Shown here: piece by piece, positions 47,173-55,860 of the stretch
Numbering within the stretch: the first letter of the stretch is position 1
How the letters are laid out: each line of letters starts with the position of its first letter
Source: Candidatus Peribacteria bacterium
GTDB lineage: Bacteria > Patescibacteriota > Gracilibacteria > UBA1369 > LOWO2-01-FULL-3
Direction of reading: 5' to 3'
Assembly (NCBI GenBank): GCA_943356465.1
Contig: CALREX010000001.1
Span: 1 to 64,000 of the forward strand
DNA length: 64,000 nucleotides
Notes under the pieces: model-generated
Told to the model about the DNA's origin: nothing
The model's database searches: none
The model's input: only the letters and a program-made list of their open reading frames with translations
Position numbers and translations under genes: made by a program

Positions 47173-47200
47173 TTGAAAAATTTTCGAAAAGTGCTAAAAT
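47173..47200 (+). promoter_or_regulatory. promoter TTGAAA-16-TAAAAT
   Basis: TTGAAA 47173-47178, TAAAAT 47195-47200; predicted start near 47207. Confidence 0.6.
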
Positions 47201-47206
47201 AGATAC

Positions 47207-47264
47207 ATTCGCAGTTAGTTGATGTGACTTGTCATAAAAGGCCTCCTTTTGGAGGCCTTTTGCA
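47207..47264 (+). ncRNA. putative small RNA ending at a bidirectional terminator
   Basis: Promoter at 47173-47200, terminator hairpin at 47236-47261; starts with ATTCGCAGTTAGTT, complementary to the tRNA-like RNA on the opposite strand. Confidence 0.5.
47236..47264. terminator. bidirectional intrinsic terminator
   Basis: AAAAGGCCTCC-TTTT-GGAGGCCTTTT, T-rich in both directions. Confidence 0.85.
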
Positions 47265-47271
47265 TAATTGA

Positions 47272-47341
47272 TGGTGGAGATGTCGGGAATCGAACCCGTG
47301 TCAACTAATTCGCAGTTAGTTAACGCAAACCTGCCATCCCC
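47272..47341 (-). tRNA. atypical 70-nt tRNA-like / tmRNA-TLD-like RNA with G3-U70, CCA encoded
   Basis: Minus strand GGGGATGGCAGGTTTGCGTTAACTAACTGCGAATTAGTTGACACGGGTTCGATTCCCGACATCTCCACCA: acceptor GGGGATG/CATCTCC, arm AACTAA-CTGCGAA-TTAGTT, T-loop TTCGATT, CCA. Confidence 0.7.
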
Positions 47342-47455
47342 ACCCCAAAATGCATACTGGTTATATCAGATGGATATTAAATTTTCGTTAAAAAAACTTA
47401 ATATTTTTCTAAAATAATGTAATATAAAAAACGCAATATATTAATCATATTCAAT

Positions 47456-47914
47456 ATGGCAATGTCAGAAAAACCTCGTTCCATACCAGCAGAATCAGAA
47501 CAATTGAAAAACGATCTTGAATCGGTAAAAAAAGAGAATCTGGCAAATTATCCGAAAACGGAAGAATTACGCAAAAAAGATCCTGAAAAATTTGACAACT
47601 ATTATAAAGACTTATGGAAACAGGAAAAACCTGGCAATAAACGTCGCATAGAGACATTGAAAACACTGGAAAACCTCCTTCAATGGTGGACAGAACTTGA
47701 TGAAGTAAACAAAGAAAATTTGATAAATTATCCGGCAACAGAGAAATTACGAAAATATAATCCATCAGAATTTGCACATCAATACAACAAATATTGGACA
47801 AAATTCGCAAAACTTCCGGAAGGCGAACGCCGCTTCAAGGCTCTACAAGGACTGGAAAACAATTTACAAAAAAATAAAATTGTAGAATCCATGAACAAGA
47901 GACTTCGCAAATAA
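47456..47914 (+). CDS. small hypothetical protein with two tandem ~50-aa repeats
   Basis: NLANYPKTEELRKKDPEKFDNYYKDLWKQ... repeated as NLINYPATEKLRKYNPSEFAHQYNKYWTKF... Confidence 0.65.
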   Translation: MAMSEKPRSIPAESEQLKNDLESVKKENLANYPKTEELRKKDPEKFDNYYKDLWKQEKPGNKRRIETLKTLENLLQWWTELDEVNKENLINYPATEKLRKYNPSEFAHQYNKYWTKFAKLPEGERRFKALQGLENNLQKNKIVESMNKRLRK

Positions 47915-47995
47915 AAACAACATCCATCGTAACAAATCTCCTCCACACACGTTTCTATTTGTGCTACAATACAAACACGATTTAACCCACTTATC

Positions 47996-48547
47996 ATGAA
48001 AAAATTCATGCCATATATGTTGGCGATAGCAATCGGTCTATCGACAATAGCAATGCCTGTTTTCGCTGAAGACAGCACAGGAACAACAGGAACTACAGAT
48101 ACAACTGTAAAAGCAGACGACAAAAAAAGCGACAAAGCACACGAGAAAGAAAACAAAAAAGAGAACAAAGATAAAAAAGATGCAAAAGAAAAGGCTGTTC
48201 TTTCAGCAGAAACCCTAGCCTGTATACAAACAGCGGTAGACACACGAGATACAGCTATAATGTCAGCTTTCGACGCATACTACACATCAGTAAAAGCCGC
48301 TCTTGATGCCAGAAAAACAGCACTAAAAGCAGCATGGGCACTTTCAAGTTCAAAAGATAGAAAAGAAGCCATAAAAAAAGCATGGAAAGACTACAACTCA
48401 GCATCAAAGATAGCAAAAGATACTATTAAAAAAGCCAGAAAAGCAGCATGGGGCAAATTCAAAGATGATTTCAAAGCATGCAAAGGAGTCACAGATTCAG
48501 AGCTAAACTCAGACACAACATCTGAAGGAGCGGACGTACAATTGTAA
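47996..48547 (+). CDS. secreted Lys/Ala-rich hypothetical protein with signal peptide
   Basis: MKKFMPYMLAIAIGLSTIAMPVFAED; charged helical remainder. Confidence 0.75.
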   Translation: MKKFMPYMLAIAIGLSTIAMPVFAEDSTGTTGTTDTTVKADDKKSDKAHEKENKKENKDKKDAKEKAVLSAETLACIQTAVDTRDTAIMSAFDAYYTSVKAALDARKTALKAAWALSSSKDRKEAIKKAWKDYNSASKIAKDTIKKARKAAWGKFKDDFKACKGVTDSELNSDTTSEGADVQL

Positions 48548-48566
48548 AAATCTCACAAAAAATAAA

Positions 48567-48600
48567 AAGCACTGTCTTATCTTAAAGGCAGTGCTTTTTT
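48567..48600 (+). terminator. intrinsic terminator
   Basis: AAAGCACTG...CAGTGCTTTTTTT. Confidence 0.85.
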
Positions 48601-48605
48601 TGAAA

Positions 48606-49265
48606 CTAAAAGCCCTTAATCTTCTGTGCGGCCTCTTTTTTATCAGCGGCCTTAAAGAAATAACTTCCGGAAATAAGTAAATTCGCACCAGCATCTATAC
48701 AAATAGGCGCAGTTTTATCATTTATTCCGCCATCCACACCTATATCTCCATCATATCCCAAAGATCTAAGTTCTCGAATTTTTGGAACCATATCTTCCAT
48801 AAATTTTTGTCCGCCAAAGCCCGGCTCAACAGTCATAACCAAAACTTCATCGACTAAATCCAAAACATTTTTTACAGCATCAACACTTGTTCCAGGCTTG
48901 ATAGAAACACCGCATTCACACCCAAAACTTTTTATCATCAGCAAAACAGATCTCAAATTTTCACCGCATGCTTCACTATGAACAACAATCCTCTTAACAC
49001 CAGCCTCAACAAAATCTTTCACAAATTTTTCAGGATTTTCAATCATCAAATGAGCATCCAGTGGTAATTTACTTTTTATAAACTTCACAACAGGTGCTCC
49101 AAGTGTAATATTTGGCACAAAATGCCCATCCATGACATCTACATGAATAAGATCGACGAATTCTTCCACTGAAGCAATTTCTTCATTCAATTTACCGAAA
49201 TCAGCCGACAAAATCGACGGTGCAAGTTTTATTTTTCTACCGTTATTTTTTATTTCGTCGTTCAT
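48606..49265 (-). CDS. rpe: ribulose-phosphate 3-epimerase
   Basis: KLAPSILSADFGKLNEE, HVDVMDGHFVPNITLG, VEPGFGGQKFM, DGGIN. Confidence 0.96.
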   Translation of the reverse strand: MNDEIKNNGRKIKLAPSILSADFGKLNEEIASVEEFVDLIHVDVMDGHFVPNITLGAPVVKFIKSKLPLDAHLMIENPEKFVKDFVEAGVKRIVVHSEACGENLRSVLLMIKSFGCECGVSIKPGTSVDAVKNVLDLVDEVLVMTVEPGFGGQKFMEDMVPKIRELRSLGYDGDIGVDGGINDKTAPICIDAGANLLISGSYFFKAADKKEAAQKIKGF

Positions 49266-49291
49266 TTTATTTTAAATTATTTGCACTCAGT

Positions 49292-49786
49292 CTAACAACT
49301 CGCACCTTCATTTGTAGATGCATTAGCGATTTCATCCATTTTTTCAACTCTCCTGACATGCCTTTCTGCATTTTCAAAAGGAGTCGTCAAAAATTTCTCT
49401 GTAATTTTTTTCATCACATCAACATTTGTAGTTCTCGCTCCCATTGTCAAAACATTGGCATCATTATGCTGTCTGGACATATATGCAAGATTTTCATCTG
49501 TAGCAAGAACCGCACGAACTCCTTTAAGCCTATTCGCAGCCATCGACATTCCAATTCCTGTTCCACAAATCAAAATTCCCTTCGCATTTTCAGCTGCATG
49601 TTCAATAACTTTTTCAGAAACTTCTCTCGCGACATCAGGATAATCGATAGGATTAGCATCAAAAGCACCCAAATCCGTCACAGCAAACCCAAGAGACTCA
49701 ATAAACGGTTTTAGAGCCGCCTTAGCCTCATATCCGGCATGGTCACTACCTATAAAAACTATAGTCTTATCTTTTTCGTCAAACAT
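49292..49786 (-). CDS. rpiB: ribose 5-phosphate isomerase B
   Basis: IGSDHAGYEAK, GILICGTGIGMSMAANRLKGVRA, HNDANVLTMGAR. Confidence 0.95.
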   Translation of the reverse strand: MFDEKDKTIVFIGSDHAGYEAKAALKPFIESLGFAVTDLGAFDANPIDYPDVAREVSEKVIEHAAENAKGILICGTGIGMSMAANRLKGVRAVLATDENLAYMSRQHNDANVLTMGARTTNVDVMKKITEKFLTTPFENAERHVRRVEKMDEIANASTNEGASC

Positions 49787-49807
49787 TTTTGTAAAATTAA
49801 GGGTTAA

Positions 49808-50749
49808 TTAAAAAGCACCTGTCACAGATCTATCATCATGAACATTTTGAATAATCTTGGACAGAAACGACGCAATTGAAATTATTTTAAGTCCTTCAAA
49901 TTTTTTATCCTCAGAAATCGGAATAGAATTTGTCACCACAACTTCCTTAAATCCTGCTTCTGCAAGCCTTTTAGGTGCAGGATCAGAAAACACGGCATGA
50001 GTAGCCGCAAGATACATATCTTTATTTGCTCCTCTGGCCTTTAGCGCATTCATCGCATTCACAACACTTCCTCCAGTATCAATCATATCGTCATAAATCA
50101 AACAAGTTTTGCCATCTACCTCTCCAACAACATGCATGACCTCAGATTCGTTATGCGTAGGCCGTGTTTTATGAATAATCGCAAGGCTCGCACCAAGCAA
50201 ATCCGCAAATTTCTTCGCATCTTTAGCACCACCGGCATCAGGCGAAACGACAACCAAATCTTTTATGTTTTTTTCAAGAAAATATTGTGCAAAAAGTTTA
50301 TCAGGATTCAAATTATCAACAGGGAAATTGAAAAATCCCTGTTCCTGATCGCTGTGCAGTTTCATCGTAATCATGTGATCTGCTCCGGCAGTTGAGATCA
50401 AATCAGCAACAAGTTTCGCTGAAATAGGCTCACGTGGAGTCGCAACGCGATCTTGCCTTGCATAAGCATAATGCGGCATCACAACATGAATTTTACCTGA
50501 AAAAGATCTTTTCAAAGAATCCAAAATCACAAAAAGTTCCATCAAATCTTCATTCACATTGTGAGAAGCAGTTTGAAGTACAAAAACATCACATCCACGA
50601 ACAGAATCTTTCGGCTTTGCATAGATCTCGTTACACGCAAAACGCGTAATCACAAGATCCTCAAGCGCTATTCCCAAACACTCCGCAACTTCCTTTGCAA
50701 GCGCAGGATGAGATGACCCTGAAAAAAGTTTTATCGGATGAGCGTTCAT
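49808..50749 (-). CDS. prs: ribose-phosphate pyrophosphokinase
   Basis: LFSGSSHPALAKEVAECLG, PHYAYARQDR, CLIYDDMIDTGGSVVNA. Confidence 0.96.
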   Translation of the reverse strand: MNAHPIKLFSGSSHPALAKEVAECLGIALEDLVITRFACNEIYAKPKDSVRGCDVFVLQTASHNVNEDLMELFVILDSLKRSFSGKIHVVMPHYAYARQDRVATPREPISAKLVADLISTAGADHMITMKLHSDQEQGFFNFPVDNLNPDKLFAQYFLEKNIKDLVVVSPDAGGAKDAKKFADLLGASLAIIHKTRPTHNESEVMHVVGEVDGKTCLIYDDMIDTGGSVVNAMNALKARGANKDMYLAATHAVFSDPAPKRLAEAGFKEVVVTNSIPISEDKKFEGLKIISIASFLSKIIQNVHDDRSVTGAF

Positions 50750-50806
50750 GTTTATATTTATTCTGCCTTAATTATAGCACAATTTTGAGGCGGAATAAAC
50801 AGGTTA

Positions 50807-51751
50807 TTAGCAACTTATCTCCTTCAATATTCCCTCCGCATTAAGCCCGTACTTCTTATAAAGATCTTCCTCCCTCGCAGATTCAGCAAATTTTTCATCA
50901 ATTCCAATTTTTTTCAAAACAGCAAGCGTCATATGCGCGCCTCCAAGGCCTTCCGCCAAAATCTCAGCAATGGCAGAGTAAAGCCCAGATGTGCCATGAT
51001 CCTCCACAATAAAAACTTTTTTATATTTTGCCAAAATTTCCAAAACAACTTTCTTATCCAAAGGTTTTATAAATGGAAAATTATAAAGTCCGCATGATTT
51101 TCCATTTTTTTCTAATTCCTTTACCGCAATCAAACACTCGGAAAAAAGCCTTCCGTGAGACAAAATTGCCACTTCACCACGATTCAAAACATCTCCACAC
51201 TCACTTATTCTATCAACATCCTTAAGTTCATATTTTTCATCAAAAATATCATCAACCTCACCATCAAAAAGTCGAACATACGAAGGCCCGAAATCTTCAG
51301 CAATAAAATCAAAAACCTTCACAGCCTGATAAAAGTCCGCAGGACAAAAAACTTTCATATTTGGAATACTTCGCATAAGTGCAATATCGGAAGTACTATG
51401 CATTCCAACACCTCCCTGACCAGCAGAAAGTCCGCTTCCAAAGCCAATAATCTTCACATTCAAATTTGGATAACAAATCATATCTTTTATCTGCTCCCAT
51501 CCTTTTCCAGTCAAAAAAGAAGAAGAACCAATCACAAAAGGAAGTTTTCCACACACCGTACTTCCAGCCGCAGCCGCCAAAAGATTAGCTTCAGCAAGGC
51601 CAAAATTAAAGACCCTGTCATGAAAAAATCTCGCAAAATTTGCAGGCTCAAAAACTTTAGGAAAAGCACCAATAAAAACCATGGAATTTCCATGTTTTTT
51701 CAAAATCCTGATCATTGCATCATCAAAAGCTTTATACAGATTATTTTTCAT
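50807..51751 (-). CDS. transketolase, C-terminal subunit
   Basis: NFGLAEANLLAAAAGSTVCGKLPFV; GVGMHSTSDIALMRSIPNMKVFCPAD; VEDHGTSGLYSAIAEIL. Confidence 0.93.
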   Translation of the reverse strand: MKNNLYKAFDDAMIRILKKHGNSMVFIGAFPKVFEPANFARFFHDRVFNFGLAEANLLAAAAGSTVCGKLPFVIGSSSFLTGKGWEQIKDMICYPNLNVKIIGFGSGLSAGQGGVGMHSTSDIALMRSIPNMKVFCPADFYQAVKVFDFIAEDFGPSYVRLFDGEVDDIFDEKYELKDVDRISECGDVLNRGEVAILSHGRLFSECLIAVKELEKNGKSCGLYNFPFIKPLDKKVVLEILAKYKKVFIVEDHGTSGLYSAIAEILAEGLGGAHMTLAVLKKIGIDEKFAESAREEDLYKKYGLNAEGILKEISC

Positions 51752-52592
51752 AAATTTCTTTTAATTTTTGAGCCACATCACTCATTTCATTTTCACTCAA
51801 AGAAACTCCTTGATAAGAAACTTTACCTTCGGCAAATTCAATTCCTTTTCCGCAAACAGTATGACACCAAATCACGCTAGGCCTTCTATTAGACGTAAAA
51901 GCCCTCTCTATAGCGTCCAGAATTTGTTCAAAATTATGTCCATCGGTAACTTGAATCACATTCCATCCAAACGCTTCAAATTTATCCTGAAGCGGATAAA
52001 TATCCATAGCCCACGCCGATGAAGTCGGCCCTCCACCAGACTGCACCTTGTTATTATCCAGAACAACAATCAGATTATTCAATCTGAAATTTCCCGCAGC
52101 CATAGCCGCTTCCCAGACTTGTCCTTCCTGAAGCTCTCCATCTCCCAAAACCGCAAAAACTTTATTCGACCTTCTGTCAGATTTTAATGCAAGCGCAGTA
52201 CCAACAGCAAAACTAAGCCCGTTCCCCTGAGAAACTCCGGAAGAAAAAACTCCGGGAATCTTCGGATTCGGCCGTGTAGTCAAAACACCTCCGATTTGGC
52301 CAAAAAAACCAAGTTCATGCCTATCAAAAAAACCTAAATCAGCCAAAATCGCATAAAGAATTCCTGCACTATGTCCCTTTGATAAAACCAAATAATCCTG
52401 TCCGTCCCACTGAGGTTTTTTAGGATCAAAATTCATCACTTTCTGCCTCCCAAGATCTCCATAATAAAGCGCAACCAAAATATCAGCCACAGACATCATA
52501 CTTCCGGTATATCCATATCCAGCTTTCGATGTCATCTCAAGACAATCCAAGCGGACACGTGCCGCCTTCTTTTTTAATTCTTCAATTGTCAT
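51741..52592 (-). CDS. transketolase, N-terminal subunit
   Basis: LSKGHSAGILYAIL, VSQGNGLSFAVGTAL, LGDGELQEGQVWEAAM, VLDNNKVQSGG. Confidence 0.94.
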   Translation of the reverse strand: MTIEELKKKAARVRLDCLEMTSKAGYGYTGSMMSVADILVALYYGDLGRQKVMNFDPKKPQWDGQDYLVLSKGHSAGILYAILADLGFFDRHELGFFGQIGGVLTTRPNPKIPGVFSSGVSQGNGLSFAVGTALALKSDRRSNKVFAVLGDGELQEGQVWEAAMAAGNFRLNNLIVVLDNNKVQSGGGPTSSAWAMDIYPLQDKFEAFGWNVIQVTDGHNFEQILDAIERAFTSNRRPSVIWCHTVCGKGIEFAEGKVSYQGVSLSENEMSDVAQKLKEIYEK

Positions 52593-52601
52593 AAAAACCT
52601 A

Positions 52602-53081
52602 TTAAACTGCTCTTTCGTCGTCCGCATATACATGCATATATTCAGACTTATCATAGCTATGAATTTCGTCAGGCTTAAAAAATCTTTTCACTTCTTTTTC
52701 TGCATTTTCTACAGTGTCAGACGCATGTATGACATTACAAGCAACACTCATCGCGTAATCTCCACGAATAGATCCACCTTCAGCTTCACGAGCTTTCGTA
52801 ATTCCAGTAATTTTTCGCACAGCATCCACAACACCAAGTCCTTCCCAGCACATAGCGACTACAGGAGTGGATTGCATAAACTTAGCAACTCCAGGAAAAA
52901 ATGGCTTATCAGCAATATGCGCATAGTGCTCACGAAGTACCGCCTCATCAAGAGCCATCATTTTCATTCCTACAAGTTTTAGTCCTTTACGTTCAAATCT
53001 CTCAGTAATAGTTCCTACAAGACCTCTTTGAATAGCATCAGGCTTGACCAATACTAAAGTTTTTTCTGTTACATTTGCCAT
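52602..53081 (-). CDS. ndk: nucleoside diphosphate kinase (start at MANVTEK; longer ORF to 53135)
   Basis: EKTLVLVKPDAIQRGLVGTITERFERKGLKLVGMKM; RGDYAMSVACNVIHASDTVENAEKEVKRFF. Confidence 0.96.
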   Translation of the reverse strand: MANVTEKTLVLVKPDAIQRGLVGTITERFERKGLKLVGMKMMALDEAVLREHYAHIADKPFFPGVAKFMQSTPVVAMCWEGLGVVDAVRKITGITKAREAEGGSIRGDYAMSVACNVIHASDTVENAEKEVKRFFKPDEIHSYDKSEYMHVYADDERAV

Positions 53082-53152
53082 AATATTTTGGTTAAAAAGC
53101 AGTGGCATTCTACTAGCTAAAAAGCCTCGAAACAAGACAAAAACCGTTTAAT

Positions 53153-54214
53153 TTATTTTCGATCAATCTCGCCAAGAAGCATAGCTAAATCATCGTCACC
53201 AAATTGAGGGATTCCATTATGTGCGCCATCTCTTGTACCATCTATAACTTTTACATAATCAGGATGTTCCTTCAAGAACTGATTTATTTTTGCATTTAAA
53301 GCACAAAACACACCGGCTGGATAAGCAGATAGCGGCGCAAGATTCAAAGAATTTTCATCACCTCTCGGCAAAACAACGGCAAAATGACCAAACCCTTTCA
53401 CCAAAACTTTATACCCATGTCTTCCATTTTCACGTGCACGAATAAGATCTGCTTGTGTATGCGGAATTCCAAACAAGTCACAAAGATTTAAAGTTTTCAT
53501 TTTATAATGCCTCAAATCACCCCTGTCCCATCCATCAACAGCAACAGGATATCTTGAAAATATAGCCATTGTTTGCAAAACAGGCTCTGCCTCTGTTCCC
53601 TCTCCGGTAGGAACTTTTTTGGAAGAAACATGTATGTCATTTCTCCACGGATGAACGTGTTCAAAACAACCAATTTTATCAATGTCAAGCCGTCCAAGAT
53701 AATCCACAGTTTGCGGAGTTTCTCCGGCATAAATAAATCGTTCACCGGAATCAAGACTTCTTACTTTCGGAGTTTTTGGCGATACTCTGCCGTATTCAAG
53801 GCCAGTCATTTCATCTTGAGCTTTACTTAAGGTCAAAAAATCTCCATTTTTTTGAACAACCAGCGAACTGGAACCAAAAACAATTTCAATTGTTCGTTTA
53901 ATATCAGCAACAACATCTAAAACTTCACCTGAAGGATTAAGGTCAGGTTCAAGCCTTAAAACAGGAGACACTCCACTCCACGCCGTAATCACTTTTATTC
54001 CTCCAATGTTAGATAGAAGTCTCCTTACATGTTGCTCAACAAGAGCAACTACAGCATCATCCTGTTGCATGTCTTCATTGGCCTGACGTCCGACTCTTGG
54101 AACTACAGAAACACGTCTTTGGCCGGAAATGACCCTCAAACGAGGAGGTTTTTCACCACCTCTAGAAGCACCTTCGCGTTCTTCTCCAGAAGTCTCTCTA
54201 CGACGATTTGCCAT
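53153..54214 (-). CDS. hypothetical protein (353 aa)
   Basis: Long ORF; no family recognised. Confidence 0.65.
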   Translation of the reverse strand: MANRRRETSGEEREGASRGGEKPPRLRVISGQRRVSVVPRVGRQANEDMQQDDAVVALVEQHVRRLLSNIGGIKVITAWSGVSPVLRLEPDLNPSGEVLDVVADIKRTIEIVFGSSSLVVQKNGDFLTLSKAQDEMTGLEYGRVSPKTPKVRSLDSGERFIYAGETPQTVDYLGRLDIDKIGCFEHVHPWRNDIHVSSKKVPTGEGTEAEPVLQTMAIFSRYPVAVDGWDRGDLRHYKMKTLNLCDLFGIPHTQADLIRARENGRHGYKVLVKGFGHFAVVLPRGDENSLNLAPLSAYPAGVFCALNAKINQFLKEHPDYVKVIDGTRDGAHNGIPQFGDDDLAMLLGEIDRK

Positions 54215-54273
54215 ATAAATTTAAGTTCAGAAAACAATACTACATTGTTTTTTGAAAAAAAGTCAAGAAAGGT

Positions 54274-54903
54274 CTATTTCCTCTCCTCAATTATGTCAGC
54301 AAACTCACGTCTTGTCTTTTTCGGCTGTTCCATATTTCTATATCCAAGCGGGATAATCAAGCTCGGAACAAGGTCTTCAGAAAGCCCCAAAACCTCTGAT
54401 ACTTTTGCAGGTTCAAATCCCTCCATCGGACAGGAATCTACTCCTTTTTCCGCGGCAATAATCATCAAGCTCATTCCGGCAAGATAAACCTGTTTTTGAG
54501 ACCAAGCCTTTATCTCCTGAGAAGACCTCGAAAGAAGAGAAGTGGAAATCATATTTTCAAAAGCTGCACTTTTTTCATCACTATTACCAAAATCCTCTTT
54601 CGACTTTAGAACATGCTGATGAATAGCTCCATTATCTCCGGCCAAATCAGTTCTTGCACACATTACAACTACACAACATGCCTCAGTAATCTGTGGCTGA
54701 TTGTAGCAGGCTGGAGCAAGTGCCTTTTTCAGATCCTCGGTTTCTACGACAATAAATTTCCAAGGCTGAACTCCATAAGAACTTGGACTAAGCCTTGTTA
54801 GATCAAGAATCTCATGCAAAACATCTACATCTATTTTTTTCTCGGTATCAAAATGTTTACATGCAAATCTGAACTCCATAACTTCCCTCATTGATTTATC
54901 CAT
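54274..54903 (-). CDS. nitroreductase family protein
   Basis: EFRFACKHFDTEKKIDVDVLHEILDLTRLSPSSYGVQPWKFIVVE; CPMEGFEPAKVSEVLGLSE. Confidence 0.92.
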   Translation of the reverse strand: MDKSMREVMEFRFACKHFDTEKKIDVDVLHEILDLTRLSPSSYGVQPWKFIVVETEDLKKALAPACYNQPQITEACCVVVMCARTDLAGDNGAIHQHVLKSKEDFGNSDEKSAAFENMISTSLLSRSSQEIKAWSQKQVYLAGMSLMIIAAEKGVDSCPMEGFEPAKVSEVLGLSEDLVPSLIIPLGYRNMEQPKKTRREFADIIEERK

Positions 54904-54937
54904 AAAAATTTATTAAAAAATCAGTCTTGATCTTACA

Positions 54938-55732
54938 CTACAAAGCCTTAAACACATATCCCAATTTTTGAAGCTTTGGAACAAGTAATTTTATGGCAGC
55001 CGTAGTCGCAGGAGTATTTTTTGTCCCCATATGAAAAACTATCACATGAATTTTATTGATATTTTTCAAAACATTATAAAAGACATCTATAGCTTTTTTC
55101 ATATATGCATCGCCGGAACTAAATTCATCTTTGATTATAGACAATCCCTCCTCCGCAACAATCGCATCATCATGCGCATTATGACAAAGCCCAGGATAAC
55201 GAAAATACGTGGGCGCTTTACCTGAAACTAATTTTATCGCACTTTGCGCTTTCTCTATTTCCTCCCGTCTTTCCTTATCAGAATTATCAGCCGCCAAACC
55301 ATAACAGTCTTCGTCAAATGCAAGATGACTGTAAGAATGATTTTGAATCGAAAAATTCGAATTTGCCGCAAGCTTTTTTACTAAATCCGGGTACATTTCC
55401 GTAAACATTCCGGTAAGAAAAAATGTAGAAGGAATATTATTTTTCTCCAAATACGAAATCAATTCAGGATCATACCATTGCTTTACCTTACCGGTTTCCT
55501 GCTCTTTTTTCATGTAAGGAGTCATATCGGCATCAAAAGTCAGAAATATATTTTTACCGGAAAATTCTGGAGCAGATTTTGGAACAACCTCAGTAACAGC
55601 ATTCGTAAGGGGTTTTTCAGTCCACATCTCAAACCAAGCCCTCTCAAAAGAAGACGCAAACTCAAAAAACACAAAAGCACAAAGCGTAATCACTGCAACA
55701 ATCAGAAACAAAATTTTAAAAACTTTTTTCAT
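54938..55732 (-). CDS. polysaccharide deacetylase (NodB-like) family protein
   Basis: IFLTFDADMTPY, IPSTFFLTGMFTEMYPDLV, IQNHSYSHLAFDED, TYFRYPG. Confidence 0.88.
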   Translation of the reverse strand: MKKVFKILFLIVAVITLCAFVFFEFASSFERAWFEMWTEKPLTNAVTEVVPKSAPEFSGKNIFLTFDADMTPYMKKEQETGKVKQWYDPELISYLEKNNIPSTFFLTGMFTEMYPDLVKKLAANSNFSIQNHSYSHLAFDEDCYGLAADNSDKERREEIEKAQSAIKLVSGKAPTYFRYPGLCHNAHDDAIVAEEGLSIIKDEFSSGDAYMKKAIDVFYNVLKNINKIHVIVFHMGTKNTPATTAAIKLLVPKLQKLGYVFKAL

Positions 55733-55738
55733 ATATCA

Positions 55739-55860
55739 CTAACGATTTTGAGACCTACTAGTCCCCTTTGGCAGGCTTTAGAAGGATTCTAGAACCCTCA
55801 CTAACGGTTTTGGAGACCTACTAGTCCCCTTTGGCAGGCCCAGAAGGATTCGAACCCTCA
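55739..55860. repeat. two tandem copies of the tRNA-Trp 3' half plus spacer
   Basis: 62-bp and 60-bp copies of CTAACGGTTTTGGAGACCTACTAGTCCCCTTTGGCAGGCCCAGAAGGATTCGAACCCTCA directly 3' of the intact tRNA-Trp. Confidence 0.92.
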
